DNA of 64,000 bases, taken from NCBI GenBank assembly GCA_946811185.2, contig OX328106.1:30626426-30690425 (forward strand). The letters are read 5' to 3'. Shown here one piece after another: positions 21,107-32,275 of the stretch. How positions within the stretch are numbered: the first letter of the stretch is position 1; the number at the start of each line of letters is the position of its first letter. The notes under the pieces are model-generated. The model was given only the letters and a program-made list of their open reading frames with translations. It did no database searches and was not told the DNA's origin. This DNA is from Hippopus hippopus (Eukaryota; Mollusca; Bivalvia; Cardiida; Cardiidae). A program made the position numbers and the translations under genes.

Positions 21107-21829
21107 GTTAATGATTGGTGGAAAACAATTTCGCGTAGAAGGGTTCTTGTAAACAACCACTGCTAACACAAAGATAAGAAGATTCCTGAACATCATTTTG
21201 TATCAATCTGTTCAAACTTTTCTGATGCTTCGCCCACAATAAATCAGAGGAGCCTTCACATCATTACACTTTTTGAGCACAGTATTCCTTACCAGCCGAG
21301 TTAGCCAAGTTAGCAACCCTCAGGCCCAGTAATGCCACGCTATTGAGTTCAAATACCAGTGCATGTTATATGCCGAGCCCTGTAGGTCTATCGGTAATCT
21401 ACAGGCTAGGTATGAGATCGAATACCAGTATTTGTATCCAGCCGAACTCCATAGCGCATTCGGTGTCCTTCAAGCATAGTTTTGCAGGAGTCGTGAGATT
21501 GAATCCAAGCTAAGCCTAACTCTTTTCTCAGACTGATGATAGTCAATGGTCTACGATTCATTCTTCTCCCTACTCTGAATGACTTTTTGACAATGTTTAT
21601 GTGGAAATGCAGCTAGTGGCTCAAAAGAATGTGGTTGGTAGCACTGGTAAACGAGACTTTGGGAACAAACAGAAAATTGCACTTGTCTTTGTGATATTAC
21701 TGAAATACTATTCAGTCAGTTCTGTCTCTCTCTCCCTCTATTTTGACAGCTTGAAATCCAGTGTACCTTGATAACTGTTTATTTTATAAAAAAAAAAAAA
21801 TCTTTAAGGCATTTCTAAAGAAAACGGAA
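21107..21829. other. Stretch with no recognised feature
   Basis: Two loosely repeated lines of the type TCGAATACCAGTATTTG / TTCAAATACCAGTGCATG at about 21348 and 21418 hint at an old duplication. No gene seen. Confidence 0.3.
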
Positions 21830-22033
21830 TGTTTCTGTGCTGTCTGATCTTGATCTATGCCTTTCGGAATGACCCATCCTTTCGGCTATTGCATTGAGAG
21901 GGTTATTCCCTATATAGTACTCTTTTTTGCAAAAGTAGACACTGGCATACACAGTGGACGCAGATCAGGTGCCGCAAAAACTGGCATCTTATCTGTGTTA
22001 AACTGTTAATTATAGAATATTTCCATTGAAAAA

Positions 22034-22275
22034 ATGTGCAGTGTGAAAAGGGATTTTATGCAGCCGCAAAAAGTATCGATCCAGGTCAGACTGCTCAGTC
22101 AACGCAGGCTGATCCGAGTCGAAATTTTTTGCTTTTTGTAAATTTTCAGCATATCAAAGGACCATTTTACCTCATTATTCAATCGGTTGGACTTTATGAG
22201 TCAGTAATTATGTGATGACTTGCGTGATATATAATGGATCACGTAGATGCGTGAAACCCCTTTTTTGCCAGAGCA
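22034..22275 (+). mobile_element. Family F MITE
   Basis: From GCAGTGTGAAAAGGGATTTT to CCCCTTTTTTGCCAGAGC. Inner GCTCAGTCAACGCAGGCTGA block and the AATTATGTGATGACTTGCGT trailer agree with the copy at 14.4 kb. Confidence 0.6.
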
Positions 22276-22364
22276 TGGTTCGACAAGATGGCGTACATCA
22301 TACTGGCAGGAATAGAAGGCGGTACTCTTGTAAAAGCGCAAATTAAAGTAATTGTTTATCAACG

Positions 22365-22529
22365 ATGAATTACAGGCTGACGACTAACACAGAAACAAAA
22401 CTTGCACGGAATCTGCAAGGGACAAAAGCTGCAAGAATTCAGTTCAGACAGAAACAGCACGAAGTCCGAGGAACAGCAGGTGCACGTGCAGGAAGTACAT
22501 TTAGTTCCGAAGCAGAAACTGTATGTTAA
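22365..22529 (+). CDS. Unassigned 54-codon open frame between repeats
   Basis: ATG at 22365 to TAA at 22527-22529, beginning MNYRLTTNTETKLARN. The peptide is basic and rich in Gln, Arg and Ala (QFRQKQHEVRGTAGARAG), unlike the AT-rich surroundings. Near its end GAAACT/GTATGT would serve as a donor, so it could be an exon. An AAGATGGCG motif lies 80 bp upstream, with its own 26-codon frame. No homologue is recognised. A chance frame remains possible. Confidence 0.2.
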   Translation: MNYRLTTNTETKLARNLQGTKAARIQFRQKQHEVRGTAGARAGSTFSSEAETVC

Positions 22530-22769
22530 AAACAATAGTTAAAATGCAGAATTCATTCCTCTTTGACCTGCCTGTTCTTATTTATTTTACTGATTAACAC
22601 TTACACACTTATGCACTACACGGACAGTGTACGAGATACAGATCAGACTGCAAAGAACGGAAGTCTGATGCTGAATCTACACTTTCCTCCATCTCATTAG
22701 CTATTCTGGTAAAAACATTCGTCATAAAGCATCAATACATAGGTCTTTCAGGTTTCATTTATTAGCATT

Positions 22770-22987
22770 CTGGCATTTCCCAAGCAACCACATGTTGTCC
22801 TGCGGAAGAAATCTTTTGAAAACAACACTGGAAAACGTGAAAATGCAGGCAACCAGCATTTTTCCCTTTTACCGTACCTTTCCAAGAGCAAATCTCAGTA
22901 ACTGAGTCATACATGTATTTGATATGGTCGCTGCAAACGCTCTTGTTTTTGACAAGTCTTAATTTTTGTCTTTTGGTAAACAGTTAA
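22770..22987 (+). mobile_element. Family A MITE, diverged
   Basis: Right end GGTAAACAGTTAA ends at 22987. Core GTGAAAATGCAGGCAACCAG. The left TTAA is lost. Confidence 0.5.
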
Positions 22988-23180
22988 ATGATTCTGTGGA
23001 AAAAAGCTTTGGAAAACGTTTTTGGAAAAAAAAAAAGGCTGGTAACCCTACATTATTTTCCACCATTTCAAAGACAAATACGTGTACATCATTTGAACCA
23101 AATTTGACTTTGGAAATTAATTATACTGGACCAGTGTAAAGTTTTGTCATTTAGTTCAGAAATAGGGATTAATAAATGCA
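22984..23180 (+). mobile_element. Family A MITE, decayed, starting at the same TTAA
   Basis: Starts with the TTAA at 22984-22987 that ends the previous copy. Core blocks AAAAAAAGCTTTGGAAAACG and GGCTGGTAACCC survive. Confidence 0.4.
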
Positions 23181-23458
23181 AGCAAACAGAATGTTTGCAT
23201 ATTGATGTGTTTAGTGATAAATATTTCTAGCTCTTAAAGTGCTGGAACTTGTTGCTTTTGAAGACATTGCAGATTAAGATTTGACTGCACAGAACGTGCA
23301 TTCTTACATAGAATCTACATTGTTTGCTATTTTCTCACATATTCTGGCTAAAACAACCTTGAAACAACAAAGGTTTGCATGTTTTTCCTGTGTGACAAGG
23401 GTTATTTCATTAAAGCAGCAGTAGAGATAGGGGTTAAGGACCACAAGTTTCTACTCTT

Positions 23459-23690
23459 TTAACCATTTTCCTGGCAATCCGTAGTTTTAACGACCCCAAG
23501 GAAGAAGGACTTTTGAAAACATGGTGGGAAAAGGAGAAAATGCTGGTAAACAGCATTTCCTGATTTTCCCACGAGGTTTTCTATCCTTTCAAAGAAAAAT
23601 TTCATAATTTGTGTAACATTTCATTTGTTGCTTGCAAATGCTTTCAGTTTGGGCCAGTCTAAACTTTTGTCATCTGGTAAATAGATAATC
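23459..23690 (+). mobile_element. Family A MITE
   Basis: TTAACCATTTTCCTGGCAAT at the left, core GAGAAAATGCTGGTAAACAG, right end CTGGTAAATAGATAA. Confidence 0.65.
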
Positions 23691-23774
23691 CAGGAACTGT
23701 GAACTTGAGCCTTCAGTAAGCAGGGTTGCCTTTTAGTTAAAAGGTAATACCCATCTTAATCCCAATTTTCCCAA

Positions 23775-24006
23775 AATAACGAGCCCTTCAGCACTAGATG
23801 TACGTGCGTTAACGACCCTGTAGCGGAGGCATTTGGAAAGCATAATGGGAAAAGGAGTAATGCAGGTAACCAGCATTTTCTCTTTTTCTCACAATGTTTT
23901 CTGCCCTATCAAAGACAAATTTCATCATTTGAGTCACATTTATAGTGTCGCTTGCAAATGCTTTCAGTTCGGACATGTCTAAAATTTTGTCGTCTGGTAA
24001 AGAGTC
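23775..24006 (+). mobile_element. Family A MITE, left end decayed
   Basis: Core GTAATGCAGGTAACCAGC and right end GTCGTCTGGTAAAGAGT are clear. Confidence 0.55.
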
Positions 24007-24159
24007 AGTAATAGGGTTTGATCATTACTGTCGAAGGACGAATGAATTCTGCATAAATAGATATATTACAAACACTGAGACAAAAGTGAACTTTAATCAA
24101 TTGATTCGTCCACAGTGAAAGGGTGTAAAGCTTATGATGCGTCGCAAAATTCGAGATTC

Positions 24160-24392
24160 TTAACCCTTTACCAGGCAATCACGACTTTTTCAACGACCCT
24201 GAGAAAGAAAGCTTTTGAAAACATTGTGGGAAAAGGAGAAAATTCTGCTGCGAACCAGTACTTTCTCCTTTTCCCACAATGTTTTTTAATCTTTCAGAAA
24301 CGAATAATTCATTTGAGCCACAGTTTATTTGTCGTCTGCAATAGCTTCCAATATGGACGTGTCTAAGATTTTGTTGTCTGGTAAAGGGTTAA
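24160..24392 (+). mobile_element. Family A MITE, complete
   Basis: TTAA at 24160-24163 and 24389-24392, ends TTAACCCTTTACCAGGC and GGTAAAGGGTTAA. The core holds a small insertion, CTGCTGCGAACCAG. Confidence 0.75.
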
Positions 24393-24457
24393 TCTAAAGC
24401 AGAAAGGTCTCGTGTAGTCTTAGGCACTCAATTAGCCAGAATGACTAAATGAAATAT

Positions 24458-24688
24458 TTAACTCTATACCAAACAACAGAATTTTAGACTTGTTTAAATT
24501 TAAACCATTGGCAGACGACAATTTCAATGTGGCTCAAATAATACGATTTTTTTCTTTGATAGGGTAGAAAACAATGTGGGAAAAGGAGAAAATGCTGGTT
24601 ACCAGCATTTTCTCCTGTACCCATAATGTTTTCGAAAGCCTTCTTCCTCAGGGTCGTTAAAAGTCGACATTGTATGGTGAAGGGTTAA
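24458..24688 (-). mobile_element. Family A MITE, complete, reverse
   Basis: TTAA at 24458-24461 and 24685-24688. Core GAGAAAATGCTGGTTACCAG. Lies 66 bp from a forward copy. Confidence 0.75.
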
Positions 24689-24902
24689 AATATTCATGGA
24701 TGGGCTATGTAACAAATATAGCTGTTATACCCTTTACTTGGACCGGTCTGTCGGGTTTTTGTGGTTTATCTACAGTGTCGTTATATTTCAGTTCTCTCGT
24801 TGAAGAAAGTGTTATAAAGTTTTTTCTCAGTTTCTGAAATCAAACTCAGTTCGAGTATGTTAAATATGATTTTTTTTTATTTGCTGACTTCAATGTATTC
24901 AT

Positions 24903-25135
24903 TAACCCTTTATCTAACGACAAAAATTTTAGACTGGCCCATACTTAGAAAAAAAAAAAGCTTGCAGAGGACAAACAAAAATGTGGCTTATATTTTTGTG
25001 CTTGTTTTTGAAAGGTGGGAAACATTGTGAGAAAAGTAGAAAATGCTGGTTATCAGTAAATTCTCTTTTTACCGCAATGTTTCTAAATGCTCTTAGTTCG
25101 TTAGAACTCGGGATCGTTTGGAAAAGGGTTTATTG
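24903..25135 (-). mobile_element. Family A MITE, reverse
   Basis: Left end TTAACCCTTTATCTAACG, core GTAGAAAATGCTGGTTATCA, right end GGAAAAGGGTTTATT. Confidence 0.6.
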
Positions 25136-25364
25136 GTAATTTAAAGCGTATGGTAAAACCCGAATTAGTGCGATTTCAAAGTTCTCTTTCGCCGGAAAAT
25201 CTTGGATAATTGGTCAGTGCAAATCGAAGATCAGACTGCCTTTTCTGCGCATTCTCATCTTGGTCTACCCTTTCCTAAAGGGATATTGATTTGTGACCAG
25301 GAGCCTAGTATTTGTTAAATCTTAGCATGCCACGGACAACAACAGGACGTTTTTGCTGACAGAA

Positions 25365-25418
25365 TAGATCAAGATCAGACTAAACGGAACGAACAGTCTG
25401 ATCTTGTATCTTCACTGT
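25365..25418. repeat. Family B hairpin
   Basis: CAAGATCAGACT and AGTCTGATCTTG pair exactly around a 13-base loop. A decayed copy lies at 25218-25272. Confidence 0.55.
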
Positions 25419-25689
25419 CCCATATCTTGAAATAGTCCAGTAAAATCGTTCTGAAAATTACATTTTTTTTTTCGCAGAGACGTAATGGCTTATTCTATTT
25501 TTTCGGCGTTCGATAGTTTAGTTTCCCAAGGTCACCATTTGAAAATTCTCAGAGTTCAGATCTCAGAGGTCAAGCGTACTCGTATAGAGAGGGAAAACAT
25601 TGTGTATAGAAAAGTCGTCATATAGAAGAGTTGGAAAAGTTGCCTGAATGCTTTCAAAGATTTTTCTACACAAATATGTTCAGAGGGAA

Positions 25690-25904
25690 ATTAACCCTTA
25701 CCCTGCTAAATAAATTAAATGAAACCATCGAGGCGATAGTAAAAACCCGAATGATGCTATTTCAAATTTATTTTTTTGAGAAAAATATCTCCTTATCGGG
25801 CAGTGTAGGTCCAAGATCAGACTGCACGTTCTGTGCAGTCTGATCTTGATCTACATTGTCCCCAAAAGGTCAGTGACTCGCAGTTAGCAACCTAAAGGTT
25901 AAGA
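25690..25904. mobile_element. MITE carrying a family B hairpin
   Basis: Ends TTAACCCTTACCCTGC (25692) and AACCTAAAGGTTAA suggest TTAA-flanked ends. The hairpin at 25801-25858 pairs AAGATCAGACTGCAC with GTGCAGTCTGATCTT around a 5-base loop. The copy at 28.3 kb shares the left flank. Confidence 0.6.
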
Positions 25905-26012
25905 GTGAAATAGACAAGGTCAAATTCCGTTTGGTGACACTTCCGACGGCATGTTTTCTTGAGCCAATCCCATGCACCTGTTGTTCTGACTACCTTATCC
26001 ACCTGACGATTG

Positions 26013-26218
26013 TTAACCCTTTACACATTCCCATGTTGTCACGACCTTGAAGAAGAAGGCTTTTGAAAACATTTTGGGAATGGAGAAAAAATGTGCATTA
26101 ACGAGATTTTTGCCTTTTCCTGCGATCTTTCCGGCCGCAGCCATTTGCTGCACATGATGTCCAAGACATTCGTTCCATTTGGAAAATTCTAAAATTTTGC
26201 CATTTGGTACAGTATTAA
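26013..26218 (+). mobile_element. Family A MITE, core decayed
   Basis: TTAA at 26013-26016 and 26215-26218; ends TTAACCCTTTACACAT and GGTACAGTATTAA. Confidence 0.6.
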
Positions 26219-26347
26219 CCGTCTACCAAACAATCCCATGTTTTAAGGATTAAAAGACCTAAATTGAAAACACGGAGTGAAATGGAGACAATGCTGTTTC
26301 GAAGACAAATCATTTTGTCACATTCATTTTGAAATCCGTAGACGCTT
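26215..26347 (+). mobile_element. Family A MITE, partial, sharing TTAA
   Basis: Starts at the TTAA that closes the previous copy (TTAACCGTCTACCAAACAAT) and loses its right part. Confidence 0.45.
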
Positions 26348-26581
26348 TTAACCCCTAACCAATAATTCACATGTTTAGATGACCAAGAAGAAGAAGGCTA
26401 TGAAAATATTGTGAGTAAAGGCGAAGATGCTGGTATATTAACATTTTTTCCTTTCCCCCCGCTGTTTCTACCCTTTCTAAGAATTATGTCATCATTTGAG
26501 ACACATTTAATATATCGTCTGCTACGGTAATGCTTTCAATTTGGACAAGTCTTAAGATTTTTTAGTTTGATGAAAATTTAA
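26348..26581 (+). mobile_element. Family A MITE
   Basis: TTAA at 26348-26351 and 26578-26581. Core GCGAAGATGCTGGTATATTA has lost its palindrome. A further reverse fragment follows to about 26790. Confidence 0.55.
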
Positions 26582-26797
26582 CTCGTTAACCCTCGAAACA
26601 AATTTGCAGTTGGTGATATCAAAACTGTCATTGTATGGTATGGAAAATCGACTGAACTGAAAGAGGATACATGAATAAACGAGGCAAAAGGATAAAACGC
26701 TAGGTACTAACAATTTCTCCCTAGCCACAGTGTTTTTAAGTGTCCTGTTGCAGTAGGCAAGCAGCCATTTTCAGATGGTAAGGGTTCAATATACATG

Positions 26798-27066
26798 TGC
26801 CATATTCTGGCAAAACGGGACTGAATGCATCTCCGTGATGCATAATACCAAGTTACTCATCATGTACTTTTGACTTCATAAAATCCATTTTGTCAAACAA
26901 CCGGCTGAATCATGAGGTATACTGTTGTTTTGACACGTAGAAAATTGACCAATAACAAAATGTTTCGTCCCAGGTCAATCTGCGCGGATTGCGCAGGCTG
27001 ACCTAGGTCAAAACTTTGCAGATTAATTAGCTTATTAAGCCCCCTTTTCACAGAGCGTGGCTCATA
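26798..27066 (-). mobile_element. Family F MITE, reverse
   Basis: Ends near CCATATTCTGGCAAAACGGG and CCCCCTTTTCACAGAGCGTG. Inner stem TCTGCGCGGATTGCGCAGGC is well kept. Confidence 0.65.
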
Positions 27067-27197
27067 TGTATATTAGCTACTAGTACATAAATTATCCGCC
27101 GAAGTTGGACTCTGAAGAAATGAAGATCCGCTCAAAATTTCAGATGAATTCAACCATTAAGCTGTTAAGCTCGACCTGAGGCTCTTTTGCGGACATT

Positions 27198-27254
27198 ATA
27201 TTTCAAGATCAGACTGCACAGACCGTGCAGTCTGATCTTGGATCTACTCTGTCC
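27198..27254. repeat. Family B hairpin, perfect stem
   Basis: CAAGATCAGACTGCAC (27204-27219) and GTGCAGTCTGATCTTG (27225-27240) form a 16 bp perfect stem with a 5-base loop. Confidence 0.75.
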
Positions 27255-27368
27255 GTTACGGTGAGATATTTCCGGCCAAAGGAACTTTGAACTCGGTATA
27301 AGTTTTTTTTTTTTTAATATCGGTCGAACGTTTCCATTTCATCTATTTAATAGTTTAAATGACTGATT

Positions 27369-27633
27369 GTATTGGAGTTTAACGCCGTTTTAACAGCTAG
27401 GGTCATTCATATCAGGGCGGTCAGTGAACCTACGCATGTATTTCCTGGCTTTCTCACTCCAGTACTGACACAACTTTCTTTCCAAGTCACTGACTACTTT
27501 TCTCGCATGTATCAGACGTGAGAGACGAAAATTCGCCGGAAAGAAAGTTTGCCTCACTCGGGTATCGAACTCGCAACCACCAGGTCACGAGTCGGATACG
27601 CTAACCACTGAGCTACCTGGGCGGGCAGAGTAA
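27369..27633 (-). mobile_element. SINE, type 1, full length
   Basis: Minus-strand head GCCCAGGTAGCTCAGTGGTT with B box AGTTCGATACCC, body with GAAAGAAAGTTGTGTCAGTA, end GGCGTTAAACTCCAATAC. The best-preserved type 1 copy. Confidence 0.7.
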
Positions 27634-27789
27634 TTTAATGGTTGATAAGTTTCTGTTATCACAGTGTTTTAAAAAGGTTGCAAACTGCACATGTTTCAAA
27701 CTTGTATTTCAAAAATTCAGGAATACGGCCAAAATGATTGCTATTCCAACGTTGTTTCGATCGGAGCATTTGTTAAAGTGGTTGGCAGT

Positions 27790-27850
27790 ATAGATTTACA
27801 ATCAGATTACACGTTCTGTGCAGTCTGATCTTAATTTTAATCTTAACTGT
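27790..27850. repeat. Family B hairpin, decayed left arm
   Basis: ACAATCAGATTACACGTTCT then GTGCAGTCTGATCTTAATTT. Mismatches are spread over the left arm. Confidence 0.5.
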
Positions 27851-28299
27851 CTGCAAAAGCAGCATAAGTTGTGTTTAGCTCTCTTACGTTAAAAGAGAGA
27901 TGGTAAAATGAAACGACACTTAGCTTATTGCAACATTGCAAAAGTGACCATCTGGTGCTGAATAAAACCTTGGGTAATCTCTCGGACAGTGCAGATCAAG
28001 ATAATATTGCACCTAAGTGCTGACAGCGTCAAGTTACCAAGATAAGTCAGAACATTTCAGCTTCAAAAAAGCTTTTCAAGAACATGTACCACTTCTTTCA
28101 TAATGAAAACGTTACAAATAGGGGCTGATTTTTTTTTTTTAATCCGATCATACGCTGCTACTTTATAGACGAAGATAATCCAGTATAAAGGCGGGGTCTA
28201 ATCTTTTCTCTACACGTACCTCCACTCAGTTTACCCGTTTTCAACGTTAATGAACCATTGGTAGTTCGCTGGGCAAACCTCAAAAGATTTCTAATTAAC

Positions 28300-28495
28300 C
28301 CTTCTCCTGCTAAATAACTAAAATGAAATTTTCAAGTCGATAGTGAAGACCTGAATATTGTTATGTTTTGAGGAATAACATACCCGTATCGTACAGTGTA
28401 GATCAAAGATCAGACTGCACGTTCTCTGCAGTCTGATCTTGATCTACACTGTTTGCAAAAGGTCATGGAGTCGGGCTTAGCACCATAGTGGATAA
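28300..28495. mobile_element. MITE carrying a family B hairpin
   Basis: Left end TTAACCCTTCTCCTGC. Hairpin 28393-28452 opens with ACAGTGTAGATCAAAGATCA and closes with TGATCTTGATCTACACTGT, giving about 26 paired positions with one bulge. Confidence 0.65.
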
Positions 28496-28775
28496 GATAA
28501 TTTTTAAGACGAGTTCATAACTTTCTCTACAATTGTTACTATTAGTAAATTACTATTAGTAATAGTAGCGTTCGTGCGGTGAGCAAAGTCTCCTGTTTTG
28601 CAAGTACAACAGTTCGGTTAAATAATGGAGAAAATGACCAATTAGCAAAAATATCAGATTGTTGACTGACACGTCTACATGCATGATAATTCTATCTAAA
28701 TTATATGTAACTTTATTCTGTCCATTCTCTCTCCCCATAAGCTGTAGTTTGTCGCTAGCTAGAAATCATGTGCGT

Positions 28776-29000
28776 TAACCCTTGGAGTGCCAATTAAACC
28801 AAATAGACATTTTATTTCAAATGTAGATATAAAACCCAAACAAATGCAAATTTCAACATGATTTTATTAGCGATGTATAAACAAAGCGGTTAGTGTAGAT
28901 CAAAGATCAGACTGCACAAAACGTGCAGTCTGATCTTGATCTACACTGGCCGCAAAACAACTATAGTCTTTAAAGGCCCTTTAAGGGCTGATTCCCTAAC
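28776..29000. mobile_element. MITE carrying a family B hairpin
   Basis: Left end TTAACCCTTGGAGTGCC. Hairpin 28892-28947 opens AGTGTAGATCAAAGATCAGA and closes TGATCTTGATCTACACT, with loop AAAA and a single bulged base. Confidence 0.65.
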
Positions 29001-29322
29001 GTGAGTTTATGACGGTTTAAATGTCCATCATCTAAATCTGGGGGAAAAAATGAGACCTTTATAATTTATAACATTAGTATTTTTCATGGTAAATTCATTA
29101 TGGCACCAATTCTTTAGACCCACGTGACGCCCATTGTCTAATAGCAGACGTAAGCTTACATTTCAATCACATGATTTCTAGCTTAATTATGTGCATGCTG
29201 TGTTTAACAAATTACGTATTTTTTCTGTTCGTTTTAATTGTTTGCATGCGTTAGAATTTCAGCGAAGAATTCAGGTTAAAGCGGGGACGCTGTAACGAAA
29301 GGTAAGTGGAACAGGACATTTC

Positions 29323-29551
29323 TTTACCCCTTTACCAAACAATCCAGTGTTTAAACGATCCCGAGAAAGAAGTCTTTGGAATACATTGTGGGAAAAGGAC
29401 AAAATACTAGTAGCCAAATCTTTTCCCTTTCTTTTCAGGGTGTCTATCCTTTAGAAGAAAATTCCTATCATTCGAGTAACATTTAAATTGTCGTCTGCAA
29501 ATGCTTTTAATTTGGAGACGTCTGAAATTTTGTCGCCTGGCTAAGAATTAA
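29323..29551 (+). mobile_element. Family A MITE
   Basis: Left end TTACCCCTTTACCAAACAAT, right end GGCTAAGAATTAA. The core has GGACAAAATACTAGTAGCCA in place of the palindrome. Confidence 0.55.
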
Positions 29552-29647
29552 ATCGTTCTCTAATGATATCAGATAACGAAAAGCGTTCAAAATTGCTTTT
29601 TTAAGAGGGTGGGGTAAGGGTATAAGATTGATATAATGGTTTTGAAT

Positions 29648-29949
29648 GATTGTATGATATTTAATGCCGTTTTCAACATTAATTCAGTTATATCGCGGCG
29701 ACCAGTGCACCTATCCATGCTTTCCTGGAGTTTCTTCTTACCAGTGCTCCGCACAATATTCTTTCCAAGCTACTGGCTGCTTTCCAACATAACCATCGTC
29801 TAAACAATGGTCAGCGGTGAGAGAGGAATGAATCCTGTCGCACTGACTATCATCAATCCTCGGAAAGAAGTTGGCCGAGCCAGGGATCGAACCCGCGACC
29901 CCCTGTTCTCAAGTCATTCACGCTATCGATTGAGCTACTGGGGCTCGGC
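29648..29949 (-). mobile_element. SINE, type 2, full length
   Basis: Minus-strand head CCCCAGTAGCTCAATCGATA with B box GGTTCGATCCC, body with AATATTGTGCGGAGCACTGG, and tail AACGGCATTAAATATCATAC. Matches the plus-strand copy at 47865-48178. Confidence 0.7.
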
Positions 29950-30003
29950 TGATATAATGGCTTTCGTGATAAAGGGGAGAAATCAATTCCAGCAGAAATT
30001 TTC

Positions 30004-30345
30004 TTAACCCTTTCCAAAATAACAAAATTCAAAGCATTTGCAGAGAACAAAGTAGCCTAAATATGACACAAAAGTTGAAATTTCTTTGTAACTGTAGAAA
30101 ACCTTTAGGGAAAAGAAGCAAATGCTGGTTACCAGCATTAACTCCTTTTTCCTCAATGTTTTCAAAAGCTTTTTCTGGTGCAGTTTATTCTGGGGACGTT
30201 TGTTAACCCTTTGCCAAACAATCACGAGTTTTAACGACCCTAACGCAGTAGGCTTTTAAAAACATAGTGGGAAAAGGAGAAAATGCTGATTTATAACTAG
30301 CATTTCTCCTCTTCCCACTTCGTTTTCTTGGGCTACAATTTCTGT
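30004..30345. mobile_element. Two family A MITEs sharing one TTAA
   Basis: A reverse copy, 30004-30206, meets a forward copy that starts at the TTAA of 30203-30206 (TTAACCCTTTGCCAAACAAT). The second copy is cut after its core. Confidence 0.6.
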
Positions 30346-30361
30346 CTAATACTCATGAGCC

Positions 30362-31125
30362 ATACTCTGTGAAAAGGGAGTTTAAGGTTTACGACCCCTA
30401 ATTCATTGGTAAATATCGGATAATTTCGACGTTTTCGTAAGGCTATTTGACCAATCTCGGCAGCTTCCGTATTTAAATATGAGAGTTAGGGGCCGTCTAC
30501 TCACTAACTCATCGGTAAATATCGTGTAACATCGACGTTTTCGTAAAAGCTTTTCGACCAATCTCGGCAGCTTCCGTCTTTTAATATGAGAGTTAGGGGC
30601 CTTAGACCTTAATACATCTTCTTGATGCATTATGACAGCATGTCATCACACAGTTATGGAACTCTAAAACCCATTTGTCAGCTCGGCTGTTTTCGAAGAA
30701 AACAGCGAAGTATTGTCATAGCGTCGTCTGGGTCGTCGTTGTCTCTGAATCGTCATGCAAAAACTTTGACATTTTGTAATATCTCTTTAATTACTGAAGA
30801 TATTTCTTCAAACTTGGAAAAGTTGTTACTTATCGAAAGGGAACCCATCAAACAGGGACAGGTAACCATCAAAATATTTTTGACACAGTTATGCCCCTTT
30901 TTCGACTTGGAATTTCCACTGAAATGCAGGCACGTGCAGCCGCGCGTTTACAACTGCATGCGGTGGTCTAGTTAACCGACTAAATCGAGGGTTATAGTGG
31001 CCCCTTGACATGCAGGAAATGTAAAGATAGGAAAAGATTTCGATCCATGTCAGCCTGCGCCGATTGCGCAGGCTGACATGGGTCGAAACTTTTTGCGTAT
31101 GCATTTTACCCCCTTTTCACAGAGT
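30362..31125. mobile_element. Family F MITE with nested insertions
   Basis: Outer ends ACTCTGTGAAAAGGGAG (30363) and CCCCTTTTCACAGAGT (to ~31125) are inverted. Between them lie a ~108 bp direct duplication (30388-30496 and 30499-30604, both with CTCGGCAGCTTCCGT), a family G element (30662 to about 30975), and the family F stem CAGCCTGCGCCGATTGCGCA at 31051-31070. Confidence 0.55.
30662..30975 (+). mobile_element. Hairpin-started element (family G)
   Basis: Begins with GCTGTTTTCGAAGAAAACAGC, a near-perfect terminal hairpin, followed by GTCGTCTGGGTCGTCGTTGT and the block ACACAGTTATGCCCCTTTTT. Similar in plan to families C, D and E but without a tandem core here. Confidence 0.45.
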
Positions 31126-31132
31126 ATTAGTG

Positions 31133-32275
31133 TCGTAAAACTTTTACAAAATGTTTGTCTTGACTGTATTTAGCATGTGTTGGAAAATGGGTCACATCAT
31201 GTCAAAAGTAGGCTACTTGGACAAATCTTAGAAAAAAAACCCCGCGTATATACACTGTATATGCCACACTTTTCGTCCTACAGTTATAAAATTTGGTAAG
31301 AATTTTTGTGTCGATGATATCTCGGACAAGTTTGGAAACTAGTCCCATCGAATAAAAAAAAAAAAAAATGTAGGTCATTGAAAGAAATCTTAGAAAAACT
31401 TTGTGTGCGCACAAGAGGCGACAGTTTAGTCCTATGCTCCTGGAAGGTTGGTCAGAATGTTTGGCTTGATGACATTTCACGGGACTATGACAGCAGGATG
31501 TCACGTGGGTCAAAAGTAGATCACTTGGACAAATCGTAGAAAAATTATATTGTGTACTCTTGAGGGCACATTATTAGTCCAATGCTCATGACAGTATGTT
31601 AGAATGTTTTTCCTGATATTTGGTCTCACCGTTTCAAAAAGATCACTTAGACAAAGTTAAGATATAACTAATATTTTAAGATTTACCTTGTGTACACTTT
31701 TCAGTCCGATACTCATGTAATTTGGCAGGATTGTTGTCTTGATGATATTTCGGGGGGTCATGAAAATAGGTCGCTTTGATCGAAAAGTCGGTCAAATGGA
31801 CAAATCCTTGAAAAACCTTGTGTAAACTCTAGAAGCAAGATTAGTAAGATGCTAATGCAACTTAGTAATATGTTTGCTTTGATGATATCACGGTTGAGTG
31901 CAAAAATAGGTCACCTCAGAGCATCATGTAAGTCAGTGCAGCTAATGTAAGAGAAACTTTGTGTGCACTTTACAGGCCATATTTTCAGTCCAATACTCAT
32001 GAAATTTATATACAGTTTTTGTCTAGATGATATCTCGGACGTATTTGAAATAGATTACTTTAGTTGAATAAGTAGATCACAGACGAACCTCTTCTACAGG
32101 CAAGATTTTCGATCCAATGGAGATAAAACTTGACCAGAGATTTTGTCATAATGATATTTGAGATAGATTTGAAACTGGATTATCTCAGGTCAAGAAGGAG
32201 GTCACCAGGTCAAACTATAGAAAAACATTGTGTTCACTGTTTAGGCCACATTTTCAGTCATTAAAAACTGACTGA
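31133..32275 (+). mobile_element. Pearl/HINE-like element, family D, diverged
   Basis: About eight decayed units of ~145 bp with TTGGTCAGAATGTTTGGCTT and TTAGAAAAACTTTGTG blocks. The left terminal hairpin is missing. A right-terminus-like GGCTCAGGTGAGCGATT lies at 32593-32609 after a 0.3 kb intervening module. Confidence 0.6.

Noticed and set aside
29260..29302. Plus-strand short exon between TTTCAG and AAAG/GTAAGT
   Set aside because: Good splice signals but only ~40 bases with an in-frame stop and no partner exon recognised.
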